Part shown: positions 9,068 to 17,534 of the stretch, piece by piece | How positions within the stretch are numbered: position 1 is the stretch's first letter | Layout of the letters: each line of letters starts with the position of its first letter | Assembly (NCBI GenBank): GCA_020634245.1 | Contig: JACKCC010000028.1 | Coordinates: 1-64,000 of the forward strand | From: Ardenticatenaceae bacterium | GTDB lineage: Bacteria; Chloroflexota; Anaerolineae; Promineifilales; Promineifilaceae | Direction: 5' to 3' | DNA length: 64,000 bases | Program-made: the position numbers and the translations under genes | Notes under the pieces: model-generated | The model's input: the letters and a program-made list of their open reading frames with translations, nothing else | Told to the model about the DNA's origin: nothing | Databases searched by the model: none

Positions 9068-9190
9068 CGATGCACGCTACGACTCCCTAAACATCCAGCC
9101 TCACCATCCTGTACAAAACCAGACATGCGCTGCTATACAAAACTCTCCTTGGTGGTGTAAAATTATGACACCTTGAAAAGAGGAAAAACA

Positions 9191-9847
9191 ATGATCAATC
9201 AACTCAGTGAGCCAGACTTTGGCTACAATTTTCTTCCGGGAACGGCAAACCGATTTCCCGGCCATCCCCAACTAGACATCATCCTGCGAGAAGTACCTAC
9301 AGAACGTCATTTCGACCCGGAACAAGTTCACTTTGAAGCCGCCCAAAGCGGCCGTCCCGAAGCATTGACAATAACTCATCCGTGGACGGGGCCGCGCCAG
9401 CACCGCATCTGTGCCGGGCGCATTTACATCGACGACCGCAAACATAAGCGCGTAGAGGCCTTTTCCTTTGGCGGCACACTGGAAATTACAACCAAACACG
9501 ACCTGACGATTTGCCGTTTGAGTTCAACTACCCCCATTCTTGACATGATGGAGTTGGACAGCCTATCCACAACTATCGCCACGGAGGCCGAAGTGCTGCT
9601 GGCTGAACGGCGCGCCGACTGGGACCCTAAACATCCACATACATTTGAGCAGCATCTGGCAACGGCCGTTCCCCTGGAACTGTACGCCTGCATCCTCGCA
9701 GCTCTACACGAAAAATTCGCGCCACATCTGGAACATTTCGACCAGGTCTACCACCAACTCGTTGCTTTTGCCGCCGGCGAGATGGCATATTTACAGCAAA
9801 CCGGTCAATGGCCGGCCGTCGTTCCTCCACTCACAGAAATCCTGTGA
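9191..9847 (+). CDS. hypothetical protein
   Basis: This 218-residue protein starts at the ATG at 9191, with AGAGG seven bases upstream. It is soluble and His/Glu-rich, with no signal peptide. The first half seems beta-rich (RICAGRIYIDDRKHKRVEAFSFGGTLEI) and the second half is helical and ends in a proline-rich tail. I recognise no family. The gap to the next gene, a SAM methyltransferase, is only 21 bases, so they are probably co-transcribed. Confidence 0.65.
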   Translation: MINQLSEPDFGYNFLPGTANRFPGHPQLDIILREVPTERHFDPEQVHFEAAQSGRPEALTITHPWTGPRQHRICAGRIYIDDRKHKRVEAFSFGGTLEITTKHDLTICRLSSTTPILDMMELDSLSTTIATEAEVLLAERRADWDPKHPHTFEQHLATAVPLELYACILAALHEKFAPHLEHFDQVYHQLVAFAAGEMAYLQQTGQWPAVVPPLTEIL

Positions 9848-9868
9848 CGTTTACCGGGGTATTCATCC

Positions 9869-10678
9869 ATGTTGAAAGAGAAAGTTCGCCTGACTGAGGC
9901 GCAAGAAACCTTGCTCATTACCTTATTCGCCAAAGCCCGCGGCTGTCCGGACAATTTTTTTGTAGACGAAACGGCACAGCGCGTTTTAGATCAGATTGAT
10001 TACGACTTTGGGCAGCTCAACGTGCCCACCGGCACCAGTCTGACCGTTTGTCTACGGGCCAAAAAGCTGGATGATTACGCCCGCGCCTTCCTGGAGCAAC
10101 ATCCCCTGGCGACGATTTTGCATTTAGGCTGTGGATTAGACGGCCGTTTCCAGCGCATCGATAATGGCCAGGTTGAATGGTACGACCTGGATTTGCCTGA
10201 TGTAATTGAATTACGGCGCAAGTTCTTTGCCGAAACCAACCGCACTCACCTCATCGCCTCCTCTGCCACCGACCTGACCTGGCTGGACGCTGTTCCCCAG
10301 CAAGGCCAGCCCGTCCTCATCATCGCCGAAGGGCTGTTCATGTACCTGGCCGAAGCAGACGTGAAACGACTTTTTCTAGCCTTGCAAACCGCCTTCCCCG
10401 GCTGCCATCTCGCCTTCGATGCTTACAGCAAACTGACCACCCACCGTGTTCAAAGCCACCCTTCCCTCAAAAAGACCGGTGCTGCCATTCAATGGGGCAT
10501 TGATGATCCGCAAACCATTGAAACATGGGGTGATGGCATCCGCTTTCAGGAAGAATGGTTTTTCATCCAATCGCCAGAAATCATCAAACTGGCCTTCCGC
10601 TACCGGTTGATTTTTAAGATCGCCGGGCTTTTCCCCATTGCCAACAAGGCCCACCGCATTCTTTACTTCACCTTGTGA
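9869..10678 (+). CDS. leucine carboxyl methyltransferase (LCM)-family SAM methyltransferase
   Basis: This 269-residue protein follows the COG3315/LCM layout: N-terminal LTVCLRAKKLDDYARAFL, then the SAM-binding loop ATILHLGCGLDGRFQRI, an acidic VEWYDLDLPDVIELRR, and VLIIAEGLFMYLAEADVKRL. Bacterial members are O-methyltransferases of secondary metabolism, related to TcmP. The carboxyl or hydroxyl target is unknown. It follows two unrecognised genes and precedes tryptophanase by 136 bases, a gap that contains a hairpin. Confidence 0.85.
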   Translation: MLKEKVRLTEAQETLLITLFAKARGCPDNFFVDETAQRVLDQIDYDFGQLNVPTGTSLTVCLRAKKLDDYARAFLEQHPLATILHLGCGLDGRFQRIDNGQVEWYDLDLPDVIELRRKFFAETNRTHLIASSATDLTWLDAVPQQGQPVLIIAEGLFMYLAEADVKRLFLALQTAFPGCHLAFDAYSKLTTHRVQSHPSLKKTGAAIQWGIDDPQTIETWGDGIRFQEEWFFIQSPEIIKLAFRYRLIFKIAGLFPIANKAHRILYFTL

Positions 10679-10729
10679 AATCCGATTTTCCCATTCGCGT
10701 CACAAGTCGTAAAATGGTGACTGGCGGTT

Positions 10730-10757
10730 GGCTGCTGGTGATCGACAACCAGCAGCC
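10730..10757. repeat. hairpin between methyltransferase and tryptophanase genes
   Basis: The arms GGCTGCTGGT and ACCAGCAGCC form a perfect 10-bp stem with an 8-base loop, followed by low-complexity CAACAATCAACAACC-type sequence. There is no T-run. It resembles the other word-like dispersed repeats in this window rather than a classical attenuator, and no TnaC-like leader peptide is visible before tryptophanase. Confidence 0.5.
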
Positions 10758-10814
10758 AGTAACGATCAACCAATTGCCAACAATCAACAACCACTATTTT
10801 TACGGAGATAACCC

Positions 10815-12206
10815 ATGCATTTCAAAACCATTATCGAACCATTCCGCATCAAAACGGTGGAACCCATTCGCCAGACGACCCGCGCCGAACGGGAGGCGGC
10901 ACTGCAAAAAGCCGGCTACAATCTCTTTTTGCTCAAAGCCGAGGACGTCCTCATTGACCTGCTGACCGATTCGGGCACTGGAGCCATGTCTTCCAACCAG
11001 TGGGCGGGCATGATGCAAGGGGACGAATCCTATGCCGGGGCGCGCTCATTTTATAAATTTGAAACGGCCGTACGCGAAATCACCAGCCTCAAACACGTCA
11101 TCCCCACCCATCAAGGCCGCGCCGCCGAACGCATCTTGTTCGGGGCCGCCCTCAAACCGGGCGACATTGTGCCCAACAACACCCACTTTGACACCACCCG
11201 CGCCAACATCGAATATCGTCAGGCAGCCGGACTGGACATCCCCGTCGCCGAAGCCCATCAACCACAGTTGGATCATCCGTTCAAGGGCAACATCGACCTG
11301 GATCGCCTGGAGCAAACCATCATTGACAATCCAGGTAAAGTACCGCTGGCGATGATTACCGTCACCAACAATTCCGGCGGTGGCCAGCCGGTGAGCATGG
11401 CCAACATCCGTGCCGCCAGCGAGATTTGCCACCGCCATGGCGTCCCCCTTTTCCTCGATTCCTGCCGCTTTGCCGAAAACGCCTGGTTCATCAAGACCCG
11501 CGAAGAAGGCTACGCCGACAAAACACCGTTGGCAATTGCCCAGGAGATGTTCAGCTATGTCGATGGAGCCACGATGAGCGCCAAAAAAGACGGTATGGCC
11601 AACATCGGCGGCTTCCTGGCCCTCAATGATGATGCCCTGGCCGCCCAATGCAAAACCATGCTCATCCTCACCGAAGGTTTCCCCACCTACGGCGGCCTGG
11701 CCGGTTACGATTTGGAAGCCATTGCCGTTGGCCTTCACGAGGTGTTGGAAGAAGATTATCTGCGCTACCGCATCCGCTCGGTGGCCTATTTGGGCGATAA
11801 ATTAACAGCCGCGGGTATCCCAATTGTGCAACCGCCAGGCGGCCACGCCATCTACATTGATGCCAAGGGCATGCTGCCCCACATCCCGCCCAACGAATAT
11901 CCCGCCTGGGCACTGTCACTGGTGCTATACCTGGAAGGCGGTATCCGCTCGGTGGAGATCGGTTCGGTGATGTTCGGCTTGCAGCCTGATGGCAGCGAAA
12001 AGCCATCGGCGATGGAACTGGTTCGGCTGGCCTTCCCCCGCCGCATGTACACCCAAAGCCACGTCGATTATCTGGCTGAGGTGCTGCTGTACGTCAACAG
12101 TTTGAAAAACCGCGTGCGCGGCGTCAAAATCGTGGAATCGCCTAACGTTTTGCGCCATTTCTCGGCCATCCTGGAACCGGCACACAGCAAGTTGATTATG
12201 GACTAA
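10815..12206 (+). CDS. tnaA: tryptophanase (L-tryptophan indole-lyase)
   Basis: This PLP-dependent beta-eliminating lyase of 463 residues is collinear with tryptophanase and tyrosine phenol-lyase. Landmarks are IDLLTDSGTGAMS, PTHQGRAAE, the PLP lysine K258 in TMSAKKDG, and VLRHFSA near the end. Three residues that separate the two enzymes favour tryptophanase: Asp in NTHFDTTR (Thr in tyrosine phenol-lyase), Ile in GIRSVEIG (Arg in tyrosine phenol-lyase), and His in VLRHF (Phe in tyrosine phenol-lyase). The stretch SSNQWAGMMQGDESYAG is closer to tyrosine phenol-lyase. Expected reaction: tryptophan to indole, pyruvate and ammonia. No tryptophan permease gene is nearby. Confidence 0.87.
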   Translation: MHFKTIIEPFRIKTVEPIRQTTRAEREAALQKAGYNLFLLKAEDVLIDLLTDSGTGAMSSNQWAGMMQGDESYAGARSFYKFETAVREITSLKHVIPTHQGRAAERILFGAALKPGDIVPNNTHFDTTRANIEYRQAAGLDIPVAEAHQPQLDHPFKGNIDLDRLEQTIIDNPGKVPLAMITVTNNSGGGQPVSMANIRAASEICHRHGVPLFLDSCRFAENAWFIKTREEGYADKTPLAIAQEMFSYVDGATMSAKKDGMANIGGFLALNDDALAAQCKTMLILTEGFPTYGGLAGYDLEAIAVGLHEVLEEDYLRYRIRSVAYLGDKLTAAGIPIVQPPGGHAIYIDAKGMLPHIPPNEYPAWALSLVLYLEGGIRSVEIGSVMFGLQPDGSEKPSAMELVRLAFPRRMYTQSHVDYLAEVLLYVNSLKNRVRGVKIVESPNVLRHFSAILEPAHSKLIMD

Positions 12207-12233
12207 TAAAAATCCATAGATGGCGCAGAATAA

Positions 12234-12917
12234 ATGACTATGTTTCAACCAAATCTAACCATGCTGCAATGGGCAACGGCCGTTCTGGACAAATTTAACC
12301 AGATTTATTGGGTGTTAGGCGGGGCGGCATCAGGAAAATCGACGGTGTGCCGGGCGATTGCCGAACAAACTAATGTGCTGGTTTACGATATGGACGCGCA
12401 TATTTATGGCTCATACATGGGGCGTTATGATGAGAAGCGTCACCCCGCGAGTTTGGCCTGGTTTACGGCCGTTAACCCCCTCGCCTTCATCCTCTCCCTC
12501 TCACCCACTGAATTCGACAACCTCAACCGGGCGGCCAATGTTGAATATCTAGACTTGTTTGCCGAAGACATGCAGCACAATCAGCCGCAAGCGCCGCTGC
12601 TGGTCGATGGCGGGCTGACTCATCCGTCGGTGTTGGCCCAGGTACTGCCGGTAGAGCGGATTATTTGTTTGGCGGTGGATACGGCCGTGTCCCACGACGC
12701 CTGGAACCAGGACCCTGAACGCGCCGACATGAAACAATCCGTCCTCAAACTGCCCGATGGCGCCGCCGCCTGGTCACAATTCCTGGCCTTCGACCAACAA
12801 ATCAATGAGACAATGCTCCGCGAAAGTGAAGCCGCAGGAATCAACATTCTATGGCGTCATCCACAAACAACGGCCGCCGATCTAACCAGCACAATTTCTG
12901 CCGCCTGGGGCTTTTAA
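12234..12917 (+). CDS. P-loop NTPase/kinase-like protein
   Basis: This 227-residue protein has a clear Walker A loop, VLGGAASGKSTVCRAIAE, near residues 26-43, then VLVYDMDAHIYG in the position of a DxD-type second motif of P-loop kinases. A hydrophobic PLLVDGGLTHP segment could be the Walker B strand. The substrate cannot be read. It lies 27 bases after tryptophanase and 10 bases before the UbiA gene, so it is probably in the same transcript. Confidence 0.7.
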   Translation: MTMFQPNLTMLQWATAVLDKFNQIYWVLGGAASGKSTVCRAIAEQTNVLVYDMDAHIYGSYMGRYDEKRHPASLAWFTAVNPLAFILSLSPTEFDNLNRAANVEYLDLFAEDMQHNQPQAPLLVDGGLTHPSVLAQVLPVERIICLAVDTAVSHDAWNQDPERADMKQSVLKLPDGAAAWSQFLAFDQQINETMLRESEAAGINILWRHPQTTAADLTSTISAAWGF

Positions 12918-12927
12918 GTCTTGGCCG

Positions 12928-13794
12928 ATGAACGATGCCACGGCCTTATCCACCAAGATACGCGGGCTGGCCCGTCTGTTCCGCTTTGAGCTGCCGTTTG
13001 CGGCCGGAATTTGTGTTTTATTGGGTGAACTATTGGCCCTGGGTCACTTCCCGTCTCTATCCGCAGTCGGGCTGGGTTTTGGCAGTGTTTTTTGTATCTC
13101 GGCTTCGGCCCTCATTCTCAATGATTATTTTGATATTGAAAGTGACCAGATTAATGCTCCGCAACGACCGTTACCTTCCGGCATGGTCACGCCGCGTGAT
13201 GTAATCGTTTTGTCAGTTGTCGTGACACTGCTGGGCCTCACGCTCAGTTACCTGATTAGTGTAACAGCGCTGCTGGTAGCGGTCCTGGTCTGGCTGGTGG
13301 GCTTTCTTTACAATTGGCGCTTTAAGAAGACCGGCTTGCCGGGTAACTTGATGGTCAGCTTTTCGGTGGGGATGACGTTTGTGTTTGGCGGCGTGGTGGT
13401 GGCACGGCCGTTTCATCCCATCGCCTGGTTCTTCGCCATCATCGCCGCCTTGATTAATTTGGGCGAAGAAATTGCCGCCGATGCTATGGACAGCGCCGGT
13501 GACCAGCAGGCCGGTTCCCGTTCATTGGCCATTCGCTGGGGGCCGGAAAAAGCACTGCGAATCAGCAGTACCCTGTTTATACTCGTTGTTCTCCTCAGCA
13601 GTCTGCCCTTTTTGTTTGGCTGGCTGCCCCCCATCTACCTGCTACCAATCAGCCTCATGGACGGCAGCATCTTGTACGGCACAATCCAATTATTAAACCC
13701 GCGCCAACCTGATAAACGGGACTACATCCGTTGGATTTATCTGGGCGCTTCAGCCGGTATGTTACTTTTCTTGATTATGCGCCTGATCATTTAA
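12928..13794 (+). CDS. UbiA-family prenyltransferase
   Basis: This is a 288-residue integral membrane protein with eight or nine helices. The first Asp-rich motif NDYFDIESD (N65, D66, D69, D73) is followed by QINAPQRPLPSG. The second is EEIAADAMDSAGDQQAGSRSLA near 175-195. The ND..D...D-QINxPxRPLPSG form is common in geranylgeranylglyceryl-phosphate and chlorophyll-synthase-type members, so the acceptor may be a lipid precursor rather than 4-hydroxybenzoate. The HMG-CoA reductase gene 13 kb away shows that a mevalonate route could supply its prenyl donor. Confidence 0.85.
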   Translation: MNDATALSTKIRGLARLFRFELPFAAGICVLLGELLALGHFPSLSAVGLGFGSVFCISASALILNDYFDIESDQINAPQRPLPSGMVTPRDVIVLSVVVTLLGLTLSYLISVTALLVAVLVWLVGFLYNWRFKKTGLPGNLMVSFSVGMTFVFGGVVVARPFHPIAWFFAIIAALINLGEEIAADAMDSAGDQQAGSRSLAIRWGPEKALRISSTLFILVVLLSSLPFLFGWLPPIYLLPISLMDGSILYGTIQLLNPRQPDKRDYIRWIYLGASAGMLLFLIMRLII

Positions 13795-13809
13795 CAGGCA
13801 TGACAATCT

Positions 13810-14337
13810 ATGAACTACACGTTTGTCCCTATGAACAAAACCTATGCCATCACCATCGTGGAAACCTGGCAATATAAAAACGAGTATGCTATTTACAACT
13901 ATATAAACGAAGCCGACCACATGCTCGATTCAGACGCCTGGGGTAAAGGCATATTTGCCATTCTAAACCTCCAAGGGGAATTAGTCGGGGAACTTTCCAT
14001 TGAATTTTATGATGAACAAGGAAATTACACCGAGTATGCCGATTTTGACAACAACACCCTCATCAATCAACGAGAGATGTGGATTGGCTTTGGTCTTAGA
14101 CCAGACCTGGTTGGACAAGGGCATGGCGCTGAATTTGTAACCGCCTGCACCGCTTATGCTGTTCGGCACTATCATTATCGCGGAGAATATGTAGGCTTGG
14201 GTGTGGCCACCTTTAATCAACGGGCCATCAAAGCTTATACCCAAGCAGGTTTCCACATATTCGAGCACACGATCGGCGAGATTAACGGCCAATCTTTTGA
14301 AGTCGTACACATGCGAAAAAAGCTAAAAACTGAGTAA
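13810..14337 (+). CDS. GNAT-family N-acetyltransferase
   Basis: This 175-residue protein has the acetyl-CoA pyrophosphate loop in the form GLRPDLVGQGHGAEFV (about 97-112) and the following conserved NQRAIKAYTQAGFHIFE helix-strand of RimJ/RimL-like GNATs. Members acetylate amines of antibiotics, polyamines or proteins; the target is unknown. It starts 15 bases after the UbiA gene. Confidence 0.85.
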   Translation: MNYTFVPMNKTYAITIVETWQYKNEYAIYNYINEADHMLDSDAWGKGIFAILNLQGELVGELSIEFYDEQGNYTEYADFDNNTLINQREMWIGFGLRPDLVGQGHGAEFVTACTAYAVRHYHYRGEYVGLGVATFNQRAIKAYTQAGFHIFEHTIGEINGQSFEVVHMRKKLKTE

Positions 14338-14400
14338 TTTTATTATCCTGGGCATCTCGCTCTGGCAGCTTTCAAACATATACCATATCGGGAGAATATT

Positions 14401-15585
14401 GTGACACCATCTTATCCAATAAACGGCCGTGTCCGCGGATTAAACTGTATACGCTGCGGCCAACATTACGAAACCGACAGCGATGTGGCCGATCAGGGAA
14501 TCGGCTGCCCCGCCTGCCTGGAACAAGGTTACCCCGCCAGTCTGCAAATCGATTACGCCGCTTCACCGACGTGGCAGATACAGCCGGACAGCACATGCAT
14601 GAAACGGTATGCCGCCCACCTGCCCTACCTCGATTTCCCCAGTTTAGGCGAAGGGATGACACCCTTGATTGCGTTAACCTCGCTGGCACAATCGTTGGGA
14701 ATAGAAAAATTGTGGCTAAAAAACGAAGGACAAAACCCTACCGGATCACATAAAGACCGGATGAGTGCATTGGCTGTGGCTCGGGCGGCGGCTTTGGGGA
14801 GAACGGCCGTTGTCGCCACATCATCGGGTAATGCCGGCGCTTCCCTGGCCGCCTACGCCGCTGCCGCCGGGATGCGCTGCGTCATCATCGCCACAACACA
14901 AATCAGCCCGATATGGGCGCAGGCCATTAAGCTAACCGGCGCAGAACTGGTGCTTACCCTGACCCCATTGGAACGCTGGCAGGTTATGCAGCGAATGGTG
15001 GAACAGGAACAGTGGTATCCGGTGACCAACTACATCAATCCGCCAGTAGGCAGCAACCCGTTTGGCGTACAAGGCTACAAGACCATCGCCTATGAAATCA
15101 TGGAGCAGTGCAACCCGACTCCGCCGACGATGATCATCATTCCTGCTTCGCGCGGCGATTTGTTATGGGGTATCGGACAGGGTTTGTTGGAAATGGAACA
15201 AGGCGGCGTTCTGCCAAAACGACCGCGGCTGGCAGCCGTTGAACCGGTGGCCCGCCTAAGCCGGGTTCTGGCCGGCGGCGATTACCGCCAACTGTTTCTT
15301 GAAGAAGCCCACGCCATGACATCGATTGGCGGCGAGACTGTGACCTATCAATCGGCAGCCACACTGCGTGAATGGCAGGGATTGGCAGTGGAAGTAACAA
15401 CGGAATCGGCCAGAGCCGCCCAAAAATCATTGGCACACAGTGGATTTTACGTGGAACTGTCCTCAGCGGCGACCTTGGCCGGGCTGCAAACGTTGCAGCA
15501 GCGCGGCGAGATTGACGGTTCAGAGCGAATTGTGTTGATTGCTACCTCTCACGGCTACAAGGAGCCGCCACCAGACAATGCGTGA
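14401..15585 (+). CDS. threonine-synthase-like PLP enzyme with zinc ribbon
   Basis: Translation probably begins at the GTG at 14401, preceded by CGGGAGA. The 394-residue protein carries an N-terminal zinc ribbon (C16, C19, C36, C39) and a fold-type II PLP domain. The Schiff-base lysine is K118 in NPTGSHKDRM, and SSGNAGASLAAYAA binds phosphate. This arrangement is typical of bacterial threonine synthase (O-phosphohomoserine to threonine), but related 2,3-diaminopropionate lyases and cysteate synthases share it. No other threonine pathway genes are adjacent, so the exact reaction is uncertain. Confidence 0.8.
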   Translation: MTPSYPINGRVRGLNCIRCGQHYETDSDVADQGIGCPACLEQGYPASLQIDYAASPTWQIQPDSTCMKRYAAHLPYLDFPSLGEGMTPLIALTSLAQSLGIEKLWLKNEGQNPTGSHKDRMSALAVARAAALGRTAVVATSSGNAGASLAAYAAAAGMRCVIIATTQISPIWAQAIKLTGAELVLTLTPLERWQVMQRMVEQEQWYPVTNYINPPVGSNPFGVQGYKTIAYEIMEQCNPTPPTMIIIPASRGDLLWGIGQGLLEMEQGGVLPKRPRLAAVEPVARLSRVLAGGDYRQLFLEEAHAMTSIGGETVTYQSAATLREWQGLAVEVTTESARAAQKSLAHSGFYVELSSAATLAGLQTLQQRGEIDGSERIVLIATSHGYKEPPPDNA

Positions 15586-15702
15586 TAATGAAATCATGGC
15601 TGCAAATCTGCGGCTGAAATGCTCTGAGTCTTTCGCGCCCTATTGCTTAAAAATGACGTAAAGTCTACACTATCTTGGAATTGCTTTTGAAAGGGGTAAA
15701 TC

Positions 15703-17463
15703 ATGGACCGCACGCGCATCATTTTTATCACGATTATTTTGTTGGCCGTATGCATTGTCGGCGCTTTCTTTGGCTACCAATTCATTTCAGATTTAGCCAA
15801 TCCATCGGATACAGCTTCGATTGATGAAAGCAGTGAAACGGCCGTTGACCTGCCCAAAGATGCCGTACTCGTCACGCTGGCTTCATCCAACACCAAAGAA
15901 GCCTGGCTGGACCAGATTACGGCCGAATTTAACGCCGCCGGAATGAAAACAAGTGCGGGCAATCCCATCGTCGTCCAGGTCAGTCACGTCACCTCCGGTG
16001 GCTCAATGAACAGCATCCTCGATGGCAGTTTGCAGCCGGTGGCCTGGAGTCCCGGCGACCAATCCTGGGTAGAGCAGGCTAACGACGAGTGGCAGCGGCG
16101 AACCAACCATCCCCTGGCCAGCTCTGCCTGCCCGGCCACGATTTACGCCCCGCTGGGATTTGCCATGTGGCGGCCGATGGCCGAAACCCTGGGCTGGCCG
16201 GACACACCCATCGGCTGGGACACAATTGTAAAACTGGCTGCCGATCCCGAAGGCTGGGCCAGTTACGGCCGTCCCGAATGGGGTCAATTCCGCTTTGGCC
16301 ACACCCATCCCGCCTACGCCAATTCCGGCTTGCTCTCCATGACCAGTTTCGTCTACGGCATCACCGGCAAAACCGACACGCTAACGGCGGCCGATATTTA
16401 CGCCCCGGAAGTGGAAGAGGCGATGCGCGCATTGGAACAGGTGACGAGTAAATACGGCCGTCAAGCCCCGGCCCTGTTGGAATTGATGGCCCAGCAAGGC
16501 CCCAGCTACCTCCACGCCGCCGCCGTGCCCGAAGCCGACACGGTGCGTTTCAACGTCGAGCGCGGCGACGAGTTAGCCTTCCCCCTGGCCTTCATTTTCC
16601 CCGCCGGGGGCACGATTTGGGCCGACCAGCCCTACTGCGTCCTGGACAACGCCGATTGGGTCAGCGACGAACAGGCCGAAGCGGCAGCCATCTTCCGCGA
16701 CTACCTGCTTTCGCCCGACGCCCAGGAGAAGGCGATTGATAATTATTTACGGCCGTTAGATAACACCATCCCCCTCCACGCCCCGTTGACCCTGGAAAAC
16801 GGCACCGATCCCCGCGTTAATCCCAACACCGTCGCTTCCCTGCCCAGTCCCAACGCCGAAATCAGCAGCGCCGTCATCGACCTGTTCAACATCACCAAGC
16901 GCAAAGCCACCGTCTACATCGTTTTAGACACATCGGGCAGCATGGAAGGAGACCGCATCAGCACCGCCCGTACCGCTACGGTCGAATTCCTCAGCCGGTT
17001 AGATGCCAACGATGAAGTCAGCGTCATGGTTTTCAACGATGACGTCACCGTTCTGGCTAAACCGGCGCGAGTTGGCGACGTGGTCGAAGGCTTGACCCAA
17101 CGCATCAACGGCCTGATTGCCGACGGCAATACCAATCTATACAAAGCGGTCTGTGACGCAGCCGCCAAACTGGCCGCCCAGGCCGAGGAAGATGTGGCCA
17201 ACGGTGAATCTCGTCTGTACGGCATCATCCTGCTCTCGGATGGCGAGGATACAGTCGAGGAAGTGACCGAAAACCAGATGTTTGCCACCTGCCTACCCGC
17301 TAATCCTGAAGCCGACGGCTTCCGCATCTATCCCATTGCTTTTGGCGATGCCGCCGACACGTCGGTGCTGAGTCGCATGGCCGCCACTACCGGCGGCAGC
17401 TTCTTCACCGCCGACCCGGCGTCGATTAGCAACGTTTACATCTCGATTTCGGCAGAACAATAA
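15703..17463 (+). CDS. membrane-anchored solute-binding/vWA fusion protein
   Basis: This 586-residue protein has one N-terminal membrane helix (IIFITIILLAVCIVGAFFGY). A periplasmic solute-binding-type domain follows (about 50-390), recognisable from VTSGGSMNSI, SPGDQSWVEQAND, AMWRPMAETLGWPDTPIGWD and FRDYLLSPDAQEKA. A C-terminal von Willebrand A domain begins at KATVYIVLDTSGSMEG, with an intact MIDAS (D408, S410, S412). It is probably anchored outside the membrane, binding a ligand with one domain and a partner through the metal site. It stands alone, and SD-like AAAGGGG precedes the start. Confidence 0.85.
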   Translation: MDRTRIIFITIILLAVCIVGAFFGYQFISDLANPSDTASIDESSETAVDLPKDAVLVTLASSNTKEAWLDQITAEFNAAGMKTSAGNPIVVQVSHVTSGGSMNSILDGSLQPVAWSPGDQSWVEQANDEWQRRTNHPLASSACPATIYAPLGFAMWRPMAETLGWPDTPIGWDTIVKLAADPEGWASYGRPEWGQFRFGHTHPAYANSGLLSMTSFVYGITGKTDTLTAADIYAPEVEEAMRALEQVTSKYGRQAPALLELMAQQGPSYLHAAAVPEADTVRFNVERGDELAFPLAFIFPAGGTIWADQPYCVLDNADWVSDEQAEAAAIFRDYLLSPDAQEKAIDNYLRPLDNTIPLHAPLTLENGTDPRVNPNTVASLPSPNAEISSAVIDLFNITKRKATVYIVLDTSGSMEGDRISTARTATVEFLSRLDANDEVSVMVFNDDVTVLAKPARVGDVVEGLTQRINGLIADGNTNLYKAVCDAAAKLAAQAEEDVANGESRLYGIILLSDGEDTVEEVTENQMFATCLPANPEADGFRIYPIAFGDAADTSVLSRMAATTGGSFFTADPASISNVYISISAEQ

Positions 17464-17534
17464 AACATTTGTTCTATTTTTATTTTCCGGTAAAATACCC
17501 CCATCATGGATTTTGCATCGAAAGGGGGTATTTG

